From assembly GCA_022009755.1 (NCBI GenBank), contig CP091722.1, forward strand, positions 1-64,000: DNA of 64,000 bases, read 5' to 3'. The notes below the pieces were generated by a model, which was given only the letters and a program-made list of their open reading frames with translations, searched no databases and was not told the DNA's origin. Positions 1 to 13,865 of the stretch are shown piece after piece. Both the position numbers and the translations under genes were made by a program. Source of the stretch: Oscillospiraceae bacterium. Its GTDB lineage: Bacteria; Bacillota; Clostridia; Christensenellales; QALW01. Numbering within the stretch: position 1 is the first letter of the stretch; every line of letters starts with the position of its first letter.

Positions 1-1260
1 CAGAGAGCAGTCTCAGAAAACTGCGCCGCATAAACAAAGAAATAAGCGCGATGACAAAGAAACAGCAGGCTGACTCTGGATGATAGCCAGCCTGCTGAGC
101 GAAGATGTTTATTCGATGTTTTGCCTTTCAGCAGCAATGCGTGTTCTTTTACCAGAGAATGCAATGCCGATTTTTACACTGACGTAACATTCATCGCCTG
201 CAAATCAACGCTGTATGCACGGTCGTTAATCTGTTGCAGCGCAACATTAGCAGGTCTTCAAGCTGTGCTTTCAGAGCGGTCTTTTCCCGGCCTTTTAATT
301 CAATCAGAATACCAGGCAGCCGCTTATTCAAAGGAAGCATCTGAATATCAAATCGTCCATCACCAGCTTTCGCGATTGAGGTAATGCGATAGCTGTTGTC
401 CATCACAGCGCACATACCCAATATCAGACCATGGTCAAAATGCTCTGTCGGGCAGCATCGTGGGAAACTTATTGTTTGGAGCAGGAAACTCTCCAAGGCT
501 GCAGTGAGTCTGCCATATCTGCCTTAGTAGATAGCTTCCTGAATAGCAATAGCAGCAGAACGAGGGAATAATATTCTCCCAAGCTGAGAGAGGATCTCCT
601 TGCTGTGAACGAAAAATCTCTTTGGGCAGGTACTTCGCACATATAATCTATAAAGCCGTAAGACTGGTCGCAGCTCACCAGCCTTCAAAAATAACCTGCC
701 ACCAGCGGGAAGCTGTAAACAGAGGACGGATCATTCTGGATCTGCCGGGATAAATGACACCGGTGTCCAATGTGCGTAAGCGCGAAAGTTCGCCCGGCTT
801 CATCAACAGCTCCAATTGCCGAAAAGGTAACCATCATACCACTCGCAAAGCTCCACCGGTATTTATCAGAAGCATGATGATCCGCCATCGTGTACTTCGG
901 CTTGAAGTGAAGCAGAGAATATTCACTGTAGCGCTCGTCTAAAATCGAGAGGTTGATCTTCAGGTTGTTCAGACCGCTGAGAAGATACTTTCGCTGGCAA
1001 CACGCAGGATACCGGTCCGGGAAACCATATAGCTCAGATGCGGATTGTCCTTCTGAACCTTTTCCGGAGAACACGGGTTCGCATGAACCGGCCAGATCGT
1101 GTCGTAGAGAGCCGACTCACATGACCTTGCTGAATAGGATATCATATTCGTCAATGATGACGATAGGTGTGCGACATTGTGGTATTGCTTATGGAGGAGC
1201 AGCGTCAGTGTCCGCAGGGACACATTTGATCATTCTACTTCGTCCAGCGGCTTCTGTTGA
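1..1260 (-). pseudogene. Decayed AAA-ATPase-like / PD-(D/E)XK nuclease (DUF1703-type) pseudogene
   Basis: Reading the minus strand from about 1260 down to 190 recovers, in order but in several frames, the hallmarks of the AAA-ATPase-like/DUF1703 family: PIVIIDEYDI (Walker B-like, near 1130-1160), TGILRVASESIFS followed by LNNLK and ILDERYSEY (near 930-1040), EWYDGYLFGN (near 820-850), SYGFIDYMCEV (near 640-670) and the nuclease core YRITSIAKAGDGRFDI (near 340-390). These proteins are usually 500-600 residues and are abundant, often decayed, in gut Clostridia and Bacteroidetes; their function is not settled. Multiple frameshifts, internal stops and missing segments, more than the rest of the window shows, make this a real pseudogene. 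The motifs are seen directly; the family assignment rests on their order. Confidence 0.8.
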
Positions 1261-1638
1261 AAGAGAATATTCCTCTTTTTCGTAATCACTAAGCGCGGAG
1301 CTGGATGCCAACTCGTGATGCGGCGGGAATTCCTGTGCGATCAGCTTTGGAGCAAATATTCTGTCGCTTTCCTGGTAGCTATTTCCTGCTTTCTGTGATA
1401 TTGTTCCAGGTACATCCTCAGGGTCAGCGGTTGCTGACGCTCAGGCAAGAACGCCTTCGCGGAGGCAGCTGCGCCGGAGAAGCGACTCGCCTAATAATGA
1501 TTTCCTCGAAGAAATCCCAAAAACTGGGCGAATTATAAACTCCACGAGTTCTACTATCTACACAAGAAAATCTGAAACAGGCCAGACTCCGTGGGTGGCA
1601 TTCCGGGATCTGCAGCGCCAGTGCATGGAGGTGGGAAT
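1261..1638. other. No confident gene; presumed decayed 5' part of the pseudogene and upstream of the integrase remnant
   Basis: No frame stays open with a recognisable motif. The minus strand holds short runs that could be the lost N-terminus of the neighbouring nuclease pseudogene. The last ~60 bases on the plus strand can be read as a short lead-in to the integrase fragment. I see no promoter or terminator. Confidence 0.4.
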
Positions 1639-2079
1639 ATGACGCTTCGGGAATACATCAGCTTCTGGCAGGAAACCTATGACAAGCATCAGAGCAGGCC
1701 GACTACCTATGCGGCACACAACTATGTGTTCAAAAACCACATTCTCCCCGGCTTGGGAGATATACCGCTCTCTGAATTGACATCGGAGATGGTCGGAGAA
1801 TTTCTGGAGGAACGGCGGCGCTTCGGCAATCATCGACCCGGCAGCTCTGGCTTGGGGGAAGAAACCATGCGGCACATCCACCGCCTGCTGCAGCAATGCT
1901 TGGATCAAGCCATGCGGGATGGTCTGATTGGCGATAATCCCGCCAGAGCGTTTCACTACTCCAAGCCAAAGAAGGTCAATGCCGATGTGCTGACGCCGCT
2001 GGAGATGGAGGATTATCTGGATGCTGCCGATCGGCTGGGCTACCTCCCCATGTTCATGCTGGCGCTGACGACAGGCCTA
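1639..2079 (+). pseudogene. Tyrosine recombinase/integrase, N-terminal half only
   Basis: About 147 residues starting MTLREYISFWQETYDKH, with the SAM-like core-binding domain (PTTYAAHNYVFKNHILPGLG; VGEFLEERRRFG; RHIHRLLQQCLDQAMRDGLI) and the start of the catalytic domain (LTPLEMEDYLDAADRLG; MLALTTGL). Integrase similarity stops dead at LTTGL, which in intact enzymes is followed by the first catalytic Arg. The RHxxR and Tyr motifs are absent here, so it cannot be active. From about 2083 the sequence becomes a relaxase tail, marking a recombination junction. A GTG/ATG-rich lead-in with GGAGGTGGGAAT precedes the chosen start. A C-terminal integrase half on the same strand lies at 32.2 kb. Confidence 0.8.
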
Positions 2080-2082
2080 TCT

Positions 2083-2350
2083 CTCCAAGGTAGGCATCCG
2101 TCAGATCAAGTCCAAGCTCACCAACGATATTTTTCCGCAACGAGATGCTGTACCTCTACTAACAGAAGTCTGAGTCCAGAGACGAGCTGGTGCGCCAAGC
2201 GCGGCGGGCGATGCTGGAACTGGTGCGTGCCATGCGGGACAGTATGTGTGACCACCCGGATGCCGAGCGGCTCATGCTGGAGTTGGCGGCGCAGCTTGGA
2301 ACGGTCAAGGGCAAAAAATCCTACGGCTATCTACCAAAGCGGCTGAAGGC
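2083..2350 (+). pseudogene. MobP-type relaxase, C-terminal fragment
   Basis: Reading the frame with IRQIKSKLTNDIF, then FFRNEMLYLY, then ESRDELVRQARRAMLELVRA and KGKKSYGYLPKRLKA recovers the conserved tail region of the relaxase family common in Firmicutes conjugative elements (GKKSYGYLP followed by the VKA-type helix is characteristic). One in-frame TAA after LYLY and a shift near 2130 interrupt it. The catalytic His-motif domain is missing. It is joined at its 5' end to integrase sequence and at its 3' end to a VirB4 tail, so it is debris of an older deletion, not the element's working relaxase, which is at 14.9-16.3 kb. Confidence 0.65.
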
Positions 2351-2351
2351 T

Positions 2352-2614
2352 TTTGCTTGCTTCCCGCGAAGTGGAGAATATCTTTGAAAAACTCTGATTT
2401 TTGTCCTCATGCTCAATCAGGCGGCGGGCGACCGGGCTATCCTTGCAAAGCAGCTCAACATCTCCCCGCAGCAGATGAAATATGTCACCCACACCGAAGC
2501 GGGCGAGGGGCTTATCTTCTACGGGAACGTGGTGCTGCCCTTTGTAGACCGCTTCCCGAAAGACACCGAGCTTTACCGGGTAATGACGACGAAGCCGGAG
2601 GAAGTGGGCGAAGC

Positions 2615-2618
<4 letters not shown>
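2352..2618 (+). pseudogene. VirB4-like conjugation ATPase, C-terminal fragment
   Basis: After a one-base shift near 2388 the sequence reads ASREVENIFENSDFVLMLNQ, then AAGDRAILAKQLNISPQQM, EGLIFYGNVVLPFVDRFPK and DTELYRVMTTKPEE, the C-terminal end of the VirB4/TraE family ATPase that powers type IV secretion in Tn1549-like elements. Walker A and B regions (normally several hundred residues upstream) are missing. The stop TGA (2616-2618) overlaps the ATG of the methylase (ATGA), the normal translational-coupling arrangement of these elements, so the junction to the downstream genes is native even though the upstream part has been lost. Confidence 0.75.
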
Positions 2619-5716
<3,098 letters not shown>

Positions 5717-5762
5717 CAACAAATTTGAAAATCTGAAAGGAGAAAAATTTCATTTGATGGCT

Positions 5763-6037
5763 ATGAACAAAATTGAAACGTATCGACAAAGGAGATTGCA
5801 AAAGACCCGTGAGAAAAATCACGGAGTACCAGAATAAAGCTGCGGGGACTGGAAGCGCAGAAAAACCGAAGCGGAAAAACCTGCAAATCGTACAGCTTGT
5901 GCGCTCCATGCGCCTTACCCCGCAGGAGCTTTCCGCTATGCTTTCCGGGCGGCGGTATTCCGGGCATGAAGCCGCGCGCTACCCCGCAGAACCCGCAGAC
6001 TACGAAGAACATGGAGGACACCGAGAATGAAGAATAA
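5763..6037 (+). CDS. DUF4315 family conjugative element protein (frameshifted)
   Basis: Start MNKIE, then in a second frame ITEYQNK, QIVQLVRSMRLTPQELSAML, with the acidic end NMEDTENE. DUF4315 proteins are ~90-residue coiled-coil-like proteins found between the CHAP hydrolase and DUF4366 in Tn1549-type elements; the molecular role is unknown. AGGAG lies about 20 bases upstream. The 3' end overlaps the next start by about 10 bases, so the genes are coupled. Indels near 5790 and 5955 separate the frames. Confidence 0.65.
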
Positions 6038-6986
6038 AATCCTTAGAAGCCTTACCGCACTTTGCGCCGCCCTTATGCTTGTGGGCGGCTTTTTCCGTTA
6101 CCGCCTTTGCACAGACCCCCGACGAGAGGACGACACCGACGACAGCGGCGTTGATCGTGGAAACCGAACCGCAGACCCCTTACCCCGGACGGGGCAACGC
6201 GACCCTTGTGGACGACATCGACGGGGACGCTGCCGAGGATAAGCAGTTTATCGTCGTGAAACGACCAAAAGGCGGCAACTACTTTTTTTACATTATCGTT
6301 GACCGGGCAGCCGAGGGCGAGAAAATTCCGTCCACTTTCCTAAATCAAGTGGACGAAAGCGACCTTATGGCGACTTATCGGGGAGGAACAGACCGAAGCA
6401 GCCCCGCCCGGCTGTCTGCAACTGTACCGAGAAAATGCAAGGCGGGCGAAGTAAACACCGCCTGCCCCGTCTGCTCTGTCAACATGGATAGCTGCACAGG
6501 CAAGGACAGCCGAGCCGGAAGCTCCGCAGAGCCGGAGAAAGCCCCAAAAAACAGCATGGGCGGGCTTTTTGATTTTCCTTGTTGTGGGACTTCTTGGCGG
6601 CGGCGCAGCTTCTACTACGTTAAGTTTATGAAACCGAAAAGCAGAACGTAAAAAGGGCAGCACCGACCTTGACGAGTTTCGATTTTTGACGAATACGACG
6701 AGGACGAGCCGGAGGAAGAAACTGACATCGCAGACACCGAACAGACGACGAACCGACAGAGCTGCCCAAAGAGAAAGGCAATGCGGGCGGGCTTGTGCTT
6801 TTTCCTTGTCGTGGCACTTCTTGGCGGCGGGGGGCGCGTTCTATTATTTTTAAGTTTATGAAGCCGAAGCAAAACGTCAAGGGCGGCACCGACCTTGAAG
6901 ATTTCGATTTTGACGACTACGACGAGGACGAGCCGGACGAGGGGGACGGGCTTTCTGATGAAGAACAGGAGGACGAGGAAGCATGA
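6027..6986 (+). CDS. DUF4366 family exported membrane protein with duplicated TM-acidic tail (frameshifted)
   Basis: Signal-like N-terminus (LTALCAALMLVGGF, then SVTAFAQTPDE after a shift), an extracytoplasmic domain (VDDIDGDAAEDKQFIVV; FLNQVDESDLMA), a Cys cluster CKAGEVNTACPVCSVNMDSC, a transmembrane segment and a highly acidic tail. Unusually the TM plus acidic tail is present twice: 6550-6730 (MGGLLIFLVVGLLGGG-like, KFMKPK, DEYDEDEPEEE) and 6780-6986 (AGGLVLFLVVALLGGG-like, KFMKPKQNVKGGTDLEDFDF, DDYDEDEPDE). DUF4366 proteins normally have one. Several indels break the frame. It lies between DUF4315 and a small Cys protein whose ATG overlaps its stop. Its role in transfer is not known. Confidence 0.7.
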
Positions 6987-7171
6987 CCCTGTTTACCGAC
7001 AATCCCTTTGAAAAGATGATGATACAAAGACCGGGCGGGCGGCGTGACAATGCGCCGCCCGTTCCCCATTCCCCGGCTTGCGCTTCCTGTCCGTACAAAG
7101 GGCAGCTCCCTTGTGTGGGCTACTGTCTGAAACAGGTACAGGAGAAAAAGGCAAGTGAGCCGGAACGCTGA
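6983..7171 (+). CDS. Small Cys-containing conjugative element protein
   Basis: A 62-residue protein beginning MTLFTDNPFEKMMIQRPGG. A cluster CASCPYKGQLPCVGYC suggests a small metal-binding knuckle (C-x2-C-x7-C-x3-C). Its ATG overlaps the DUF4366 stop (ATGA), and topoisomerase III starts 16 bases downstream behind AAAGGAGG, so it belongs to the transfer operon. Small proteins of this kind occupy the same place in related elements; no function is known to me. Confidence 0.6.
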   Translation: MTLFTDNPFEKMMIQRPGGRRDNAPPVPHSPACASCPYKGQLPCVGYCLKQVQEKKASEPER

Positions 7172-7186
7172 AAGGAGGATTTTTTC

Positions 7187-9346
7187 ATGGCACTTACACT
7201 TGTGATTGCAGAAAAGCCGAGCGTGGCGCAGACTATCGCCGCCGCGCTTGGCGTTAAGGAAAAGAAAGACGGATATATCGAGGGCGGCGGCTGCCTCATT
7301 TCATGGTGCGTCGAAGAAAGACGGATATATCGGGGTGAACAGCTTGCGGTATCTGCTGCCGTATCGGGCATTTGAGTAGGACTTGCGGAAGCTGCCGCCT
7401 ATGGGGAACAATACAGAAAAATGGAGCTATGACAGCTTACCCATTCTGCCGCAGGAATGGCAGTACACCGTAGACTGCCGACAAGGGAAAAGCAATTCAA
7501 AATCTTAAAAGACCTCATGCACCGCGCCGACGTTTCCGAAGTGGTGAACGCCTGCGACGCGGGGCGCGAGGGAGAATTGATTTTTCCGCTTTGTCTACGA
7601 AGCGGCGGGCTGCAAGAAGCCCATGCGCCGTCTTGTGGATTTCCTCAATGGAGGACGGACGCAATCAAAGGCGGGCTTTGACATCCCTCAAAGGACGGGC
7701 AGGAATACGACGCGCTCTATGCATTCCGCACTCTGCCGCGCAAAGGCTGACTGGCTTATCGGCATTAACGCCACCCGGCTTTTTCTCCTGCCTGTATGGA
7801 AAGACCTTGAACGTGGGGCGCGTCCAGACCCCGACCTTCAAAAAAATGCTAACCGACCGGGACGCGGCTATCTCCCATTTCCAGAAAGAAAAAAATATTA
7901 TCATGTGCGCCTTGATTTATCCGGCGCGGAAGCGGCAAGCGGGAGGATTTCCGACAAGGCAGAAGCCGACGCGCTGAAAGGGGCTTGCGAAGCGGAAACG
8001 GCGGTATGCGTTTCCCTCACCAGAGAGAAGAAAACCGCAGCCCCGCCGAAGCTCTTTGACCTTACCTCTTTGCAGCGGGAAGCGAACCGCATTTTCGGCT
8101 ACACCGCGAACAGACCCTTGAACTTGCACAATCCCTTTATGAAAAGCGGCTCCTTACTTATCCGAGGACGGACAGCAGCTTTCTTACTGACGACATGGGC
8201 GGCACCGCAGCGGGCATTATCGCGCTGCTTTGCGAAAAACTCCCCTTTATGGCGGGCGCGGACTTCACGCCGGAGGTTGTAAAGGTATTAGACAGTAAAA
8301 AAGTATCAGACCACCACGCAATCATTCCCACTATGGAGCTTGCAAAGGCTGACCCGGACGCGCTGCCGGAAAGCGAGAAGAATATCCTTACCCTTGCGGG
8401 GGCGCGTCTGCTTTTTGCCACCGCCGAGCCGCATATTTATGAAGCGGTTACGGCGGTTTTCTCATGCGCCGGGACAGACTTCACCGCAAGGGGAAAGACC
8501 GTACTTGCGGAGGGTTGGAAAGAGCTTCAACGCAGATACCGGGCGACGCTGAAAGATAAGCCCGAAGCGGAGGACGGGGAAAATGCAGACGTGACGCTGC
8601 CGAAGCTTTCCGAGGGACAGGGCTTTCCTAACCCCGCCGCAAAAGTAACGGAGCATACCACAACGCCGCCGAAGCCCCACAGCGAAGCAAGCCTTTTGTC
8701 GGCTATGGAACGCGCCGGGAACGGGGACACCGACCCGGACGCGGAACGCCGGGGGCTTGGCACTCCCGCCACCCGCGCCGCCGTCATTGAAAAACTGGTA
8801 AAGGGCGGCTTTGCGGAGCGCAAGGGGAAGCAGCTTATCCCTACCAAAAACGGGAACAGCCTTATCTGTATTCTGCCGGATATACTCACTTCCCCACAGC
8901 TTACCGCAGAATGGGAAAACAATCTGACGCAGATAGCAAAGGGAGCCGCAGACCCCGGCGAATTTCTGTCCGGCATTGAAGCTATGGCGCGGGAGCTTGT
9001 GCAGACACACGCCGCAGCACTGGACGGGAAAAAGGATTTGTTCAGAGAGGAAAAGCCCTCTGTCGGCAAATGCCCCCGTTGCGGTTCCCCCGTCCATGAG
9101 GGGAAGAAAAACTATTATTGCAGCAACAAAGAATGTGCCTTTGTCATGTGGAAGAATGACCGCTTTTTTTCGAGGAACGAAAAATAGCTTTTTCCGAAGA
9201 TTGCCGCCGCGCTCCTTAAATCCGGCAAGGCGAATGTGAAGAAGCTCTACTCCCCGAAAACAGGCAAGACCTACGACGGAACTATCGTTCTGGCTGACAC
9301 TGGCGGGAAATACGTCAACTACCGTATCGAAGTGCAGAAGAACTAA
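7187..9346 (+). CDS. topB: DNA topoisomerase III of the conjugative element (frameshifted)
   Basis: Type IA topoisomerase, about 700 residues once frames are joined. The Toprim domain begins at VIAEKPSVAQTIAAALG; the acidic metal-binding motif DAGREGELIF is near 7555-7585. Then come the VGRVQTPT motif near 7815, and the active-site region LTYPRTDSSFL near 8155 carrying the catalytic Tyr. The clean 3' half reads HHAIIPTMELAKADP, GLGTPATRAAVIEKLV and a C-terminal zinc ribbon CPRCGSPVHEGKKNYYC, ending NYRIEVQKN. It probably resolves DNA during transfer and replication of the element. At least eight one- or two-base indels fall between 7310 and 8220 and one at 9165, many in homopolymers. RBS AAAGGAGG. 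Confidence 0.85.
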
Positions 9347-9355
9347 AAACTTGAA

Positions 9356-9455
9356 TAGCAAGCATAGGAAGCGGGTACCCACTTCCGTAAATCCCCGTTG
9401 CGACGCTGACGCGCCGGACGGGGATTTTGCTTGTTGGGAAGTTTCCCAAACCCTC
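9356..9455 (+). repeat. oriT-like repeat, copy A (inverted relative to copy B at 16591-16690)
   Basis: Bases 9356-9389 (34 bases, containing the near-palindrome GGAAGCGGGTACCCACTTCC) are an exact inverted copy of 16657-16690. The segment 9427-9455, with the hairpin TTGGGAAGTTTCCCAA, matches 16591-16620 with a few differences. The ~37 bases between are diverged. Copy B lies directly upstream of mobC and the relaxase gene, where oriT is expected in this element type. Copy A sits between topB and the antirestriction gene. Confidence 0.6.
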
Positions 9456-9585
9456 TTTTGCGGAGGGCTTCACCCTCTAAAAATTTTCAAAAATATTTGG
9501 CAGAAATGCGGGCGTACCCGTAGTAGACCATGCAGCCAAAAAATGCAGCTTATGACGCTGCCGCAGAGAAAGGAGGTTTTTCACT

Positions 9586-12500
9586 ATGGCAAGTTTACGG
9601 GACACCGTAAAGGACTATCAAGACGAGCTTAGGGACGGTATCGCATGGGTGGCGTTCTGGAAACAGGGGCGTTCATGGAACGCGGAATATTTTCATCTTG
9701 ATATGGACGATACGCTCTACCCGGAGGACAGGAGCCGGTTAGAGGAAATAAAAAGCATTGACCCCGCCGCCGTTATCTTAAACGGCTACTATTGCGGGCA
9801 TTTAGGCGAGGACATGAGCCTTGACGAGCTGACCGCCGGAGTGCGTTACCACTACGAAAACAGCATGAACGACATTGACGGTTTTATCGGGGCGCATGAC
9901 GACAGGCTTCCCCCGGAGGTTATCGAGGAAGCGAGGGCAGCCGCCCATGAAGCGGGGCTTCCCTTTTCCGAAAAGCCCTACCGGGACGGGGAGGATTTTA
10001 ACCCCTATGTATTTGACGGGAGCATGAGCATTGAGGATTTTGAGCTTATGCACCGCATGATTGAAAAAGAAAGGAGCGAACAAATGGCAGAACCGATTTT
10101 AAGCGGCTATCTTTCCAATCTTGGGAAGTACACCGAGGGCAGACCCGCGGGCGAATGGGTGACATTCCCCACGACTGCCGAACATCTGAAAGAAGTCTTT
10201 GACCGTATCGGGATTGACTTCAAGCACTATGAGGAATGGCATTTCACAGAATTTCAATCCACTATCCCCGGCTTGACGGAGCATTTAAGCGAGTATTCCC
10301 ACCCCGACGAGCTGAACTATTTAGGGAAGCTCTTGGAAATGCAGTTTGACGACGACCGGGAGAAATTCATTGCAGCCATTGAATACGGCGACCATGCCGA
10401 CAGCTTACAGGACATTATCAACCTTGCACAGAACCTTGACTGCTACTGGATTTATCCGTCCGTCCACAATGAAGAAGAATACGGGCGTTATCTGGTTGAT
10501 GAACTGGAAGAACCGGAACTTCCCGAAGAAGCGAAAAAGTATTTCATGTATGAGGAATACGGGCGGGACGCTTCCATTAACGACGACGGTATGTTTACCG
10601 AAAAGGGCTATATCTACAACAACCGCAACACCTTTACAGAATGGTACGACGGGCGCGACGTGCCGGAGGAATACCGGGTAACGCCGCAGCCCCCGCAGCC
10701 GGAAAGACCCGACCCGTCAAAGGTAGAAATGGACGCAGCCGCGCCGGGGCAGAGAACGGCGCAGACCGCAGAGCAGCCACAGGAGCCGCGCCCGGTTATC
10801 CCTATCGTGCTGACGAGCGAGAAGCCCGCCGAAAAGCTCAAAGAGATTACCGACCGTCTGGAACAGGGTATTGCGGAACTCTTTGACAGCGAGCGTTACC
10901 GGGAATATCTGAAAGTCATGTCAAAATTCCATAATTACAGCTTCCGAAACACCGTCCTTATCGCCATGCAGAAGCCGGACGCTTCCCTTGTGGCGGGCTT
11001 TTCCGCTTGGAAGAACAACTTTGAACGAAACGTGATGAAAGGGCAAAAGGGAATTAAAATCATTGCTCCGTCACCCTATAAAATCAAACAGGAAATGCAG
11101 AAAATCGACCCGCACACGCAGAAGCCCGTTATCGGCAAGGACGGGAAGCCCGTCACCGAGGAAAAGGAAGTCACCATACCCGCCTACAAGGTGGTATCCG
11201 TCTTTGACGTTTCCCAGACCGAGGGAAAGGAGCTGCCGGACATTGCGGTTGACGAGCTGACAGGCGACGTTGACCGCTACAAGGATTTTTTCGCAGCCCT
11301 TGAAAAGACTTCCCCCGTTCCTATCGCCTTTGAGAATATCGAGGGCGGCTCTCATGGCTACTACCACTTGGAGGACAAGCGCATTGCTATCAACGAGGGC
11401 ATGAGCGAATTACAGACCTTAAAGACCGCTATTCACGAAATCGCCCATGCGAAGCTGCACGACATTGACCTCAACGCGCCAAAGGACGAGCAGCAGCCCC
11501 ACGTTGACCGCCGCACCCGCGAAGTCGAAGCGGAAAGCGTCGCCTATACTGTCTGCCAACATTACGGGCTTGACACGTCGGACTACTCTTTCGGCTATGT
11601 CGCCGGGTGGAGCAGCGGGCGGGAGCTGTCCGAGCTGAAAAGCTCCCTTGAAACGATACGCAGCGCAGCCGCCGAGATTATCAATTCCATAGACGAGAAC
11701 TTAGCGGAGCTGCAAAAGGCACAGGACAAGGAGCAGACCGCCGGACAGGAGCAGCCCACCAGAGAGGGACAGGAAGCCGCGCCGGAGAAGCCGGATCCGG
11801 AAGCAGCCGCACCGGGAAAATCCGGCGCACAGGAAAGCGGGCGCAGCCCCGAAAGAAGCCTTTACCCCGGAAACGATTTACAGAGTGCGCCGGAACCCTT
11901 ACAGCGACAGCCGGGAAAACAGCTACCTCTTGCAAGCCTATGTGACACAGGAGAACGGGCGGGCGAAAATGGGCGACGTGCTTTATACGGGAACGCCGGA
12001 GAAATGCCGCGAGCTTATGGGGCAGCTCAAAGCGGCGAGCTGACCGAGGGCGACGTGAAGCAGCTTTACGCAAAGGCACAGGAAACGGCGCAGACCGCCG
12101 GACAGGACAAAGACACCTTTTCCATTTACCAGATAAAGGGCGGGGACGAAACAAGGGATTTCCGCTTTGAGCCATACGACCGCCTGCAGGCGGCGGGAAA
12201 TGTGGTTGACAGGGCGAACTATGAGCTTGTCTATTCCGCGCCCCTTGCGCCGGAAACTTCCCTTGAAGATATTTACACCTGTTTCAATATCGACCACCCC
12301 AAAGATTTTAAGGGACACAGCCTTTCCGTTTCCGACGTGGTAGTGCTTCATCAGGACGGACAGGACGCGGCGCATTTCGTTGACAGTGTAGGTTTTCGGG
12401 AAGTGCCGGAGTTTTTACAGGAGCAAAAGCAGCTTACCCCGGACGACTTGGAAACGGGCGAAACTGTCAAGACACCGAGGGGGACTTTCCATGTGACCGC

Positions 12501-12907
12501 CATGAGCCGGGAGCAGATAGAAGCCGCCGGATATGGCTTTCACCACCAGTCGGACGACGGAAAGTATCTGATTATGGGGAATGGGACGCGGGCGTTTGCC
12601 GTTGCCGCAGAACAGGCGCAGCGGGACAATCCCTTGAAAACCGCCGAGCAGACCACAGAGCAGAACGGGAACATGATTGACGGTATCATCAACAACACCC
12701 CCACCGTTGACGAACTGGAAGCAAAGGTAAAGGCGGGCGAGCAGATTTCCCTTGTTGACCTGGCTAACGCTGTCAAAGCCGACAAGGAGCGCGGCAAGGG
12801 AGCGAAGCCAAAAGAAGCCCTCTATCCGGGCGCAGCTTAAAGCCGATAAGGAAAAGGCACAGAAGAAAAACGCAAAGCAGAAGTCACAGGACTTGGAAAG
12901 GAGCTGA
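9586..12907 (+). CDS. Antirestriction fusion protein: unknown N-domain, ArdA, ArdC-type metallopeptidase, YodL, DUF4316 (LtrC-like)
   Basis: About 1,100 residues. 1-166: acidic domain (WVAFWKQGRSWNAEYFHLDM). 167-370: ArdA-type DNA-mimic antirestriction domain (LSGYLSNLGKYTEGRPAGEW; HFTEFQSTIPGL; DCYWIYPSV). 405-560: ArdC-type ssDNA-binding domain (SKFHNYSFRNTVLIAMQ; SAWKNNFERNVMKGQKGI). About 617: zinc peptidase motif HEIAHAKLH. 845-945: YodL domain (FSIYQIKGGD; DIYTCFNIDHPKDFKGHS). The end is DUF4316-like. RBS AAAGGAGG precedes ATG 9586. A second good RBS (AAAGGAG, 10070-10077) lies before Met167, marking an old separate ardA start. 11855-12034 is out of frame: another frame reads EAFTPETIYRVRRNPYSDS to TPEKCRELMGQLKA. 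A last shift near 12812 moves the stop from 12840 to 12907. Confidence 0.8.
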
Positions 12908-12910
12908 CCC

Positions 12911-13865
12911 ATGCCGGAACAGAGCAAATTTGAAAAACATGGATTTGTTTGCTTCCCTTGAAGCGATTATGAAGCAGAACACAGGCTTTTACCAGAGCGA
13001 CTTAGACATTGACAAAGAGATTATCGCAAAGGCGGCGGCAAGCCCCCACAGGGAGGACAAAACACTTTTGTGGTTCTGCCGCCCGTCCGGGACGCACTGT
13101 TTCCGGGAGCGCGACGTTTTCCTCAAAGACACCGCGCCCCACAACACATGGCGTTTCTACATGGAGCAGACAAGCGACCGCGTTCTTGCCTATGCAATCG
13201 AGCTGACGGGAAAGGAGCGCGGGAAAATCAAGGGCAATCTGTACGAACTGGACTACTCTAAACATTATGAGCGCGTCAAGGAAAAGGAGCTGCCCGCCGA
13301 TACGGTGAAGCTGATTTATGAGCATGGGGAAAGGGTACAGGAAGCCGGGAGATATTTTGACGGAACCCCAGACCCGCAGCTTGGGAAATTTGAACGCTTT
13401 GAAGCCGTACCCAACGACCCGGACGCGCTGCAATCGCTCTTACAGGAAGAACGGCGCAGCCGGGAGCAGCTTTCGCCGGGGGATTTCAAGGCGCATATTG
13501 CCGCTTTGCGGGACGGGCTGATTGAAACGGAAGTGCGGCGCATTGTGCGGGAAATGAAGCGGCATTACGAGCCGAACAGCCCGAACAAGACCCATTTCAT
13601 GGCAGAGCTTTCCCCGGCGTTCATGCGGCTTGCAGCCACAAAGGACACTGACCGCCTTTTCTCCATGCTGCCCTACAAGACCCTTTCCTTTTCCAAAATC
13701 GAGGGCAGACATGGGACGTATGCGCTGATTGACAAGGGGGAGAACCGGGACAGGGAGATAAGGAAGCCCCGCCCCTCTATCCGGGCGCAGCTTAAAGCAG
13801 ACAAGGCAAAGACCGCCCCGAAAAAGGCGGCGGCAAAAACAAAAAATCACGATATGGAGGTATGA
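12911..13865 (+). CDS. Conserved conjugative element protein of unknown function
   Basis: About 317 residues: MPEQSKFE then, after one extra A near 12935, NMDLFASLEAIMKQNTGFYQ, WFCRPSGTHCFRERDVFLKD, THFMAELSPAFMRLA and the Lys/Ala-rich end RPSIRAQLKADKAK, the same tail motif (PSIRAQLKADK) that ends the upstream antirestriction fusion. Proteins of this type follow LtrC/YodL in Tn1549-like elements; no biochemical function is known to me. It starts 3 bases after the upstream stop, and its own stop TGA overlaps the next ATG, so the block 9.6-14.4 kb is one translationally coupled operon. Confidence 0.65.
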
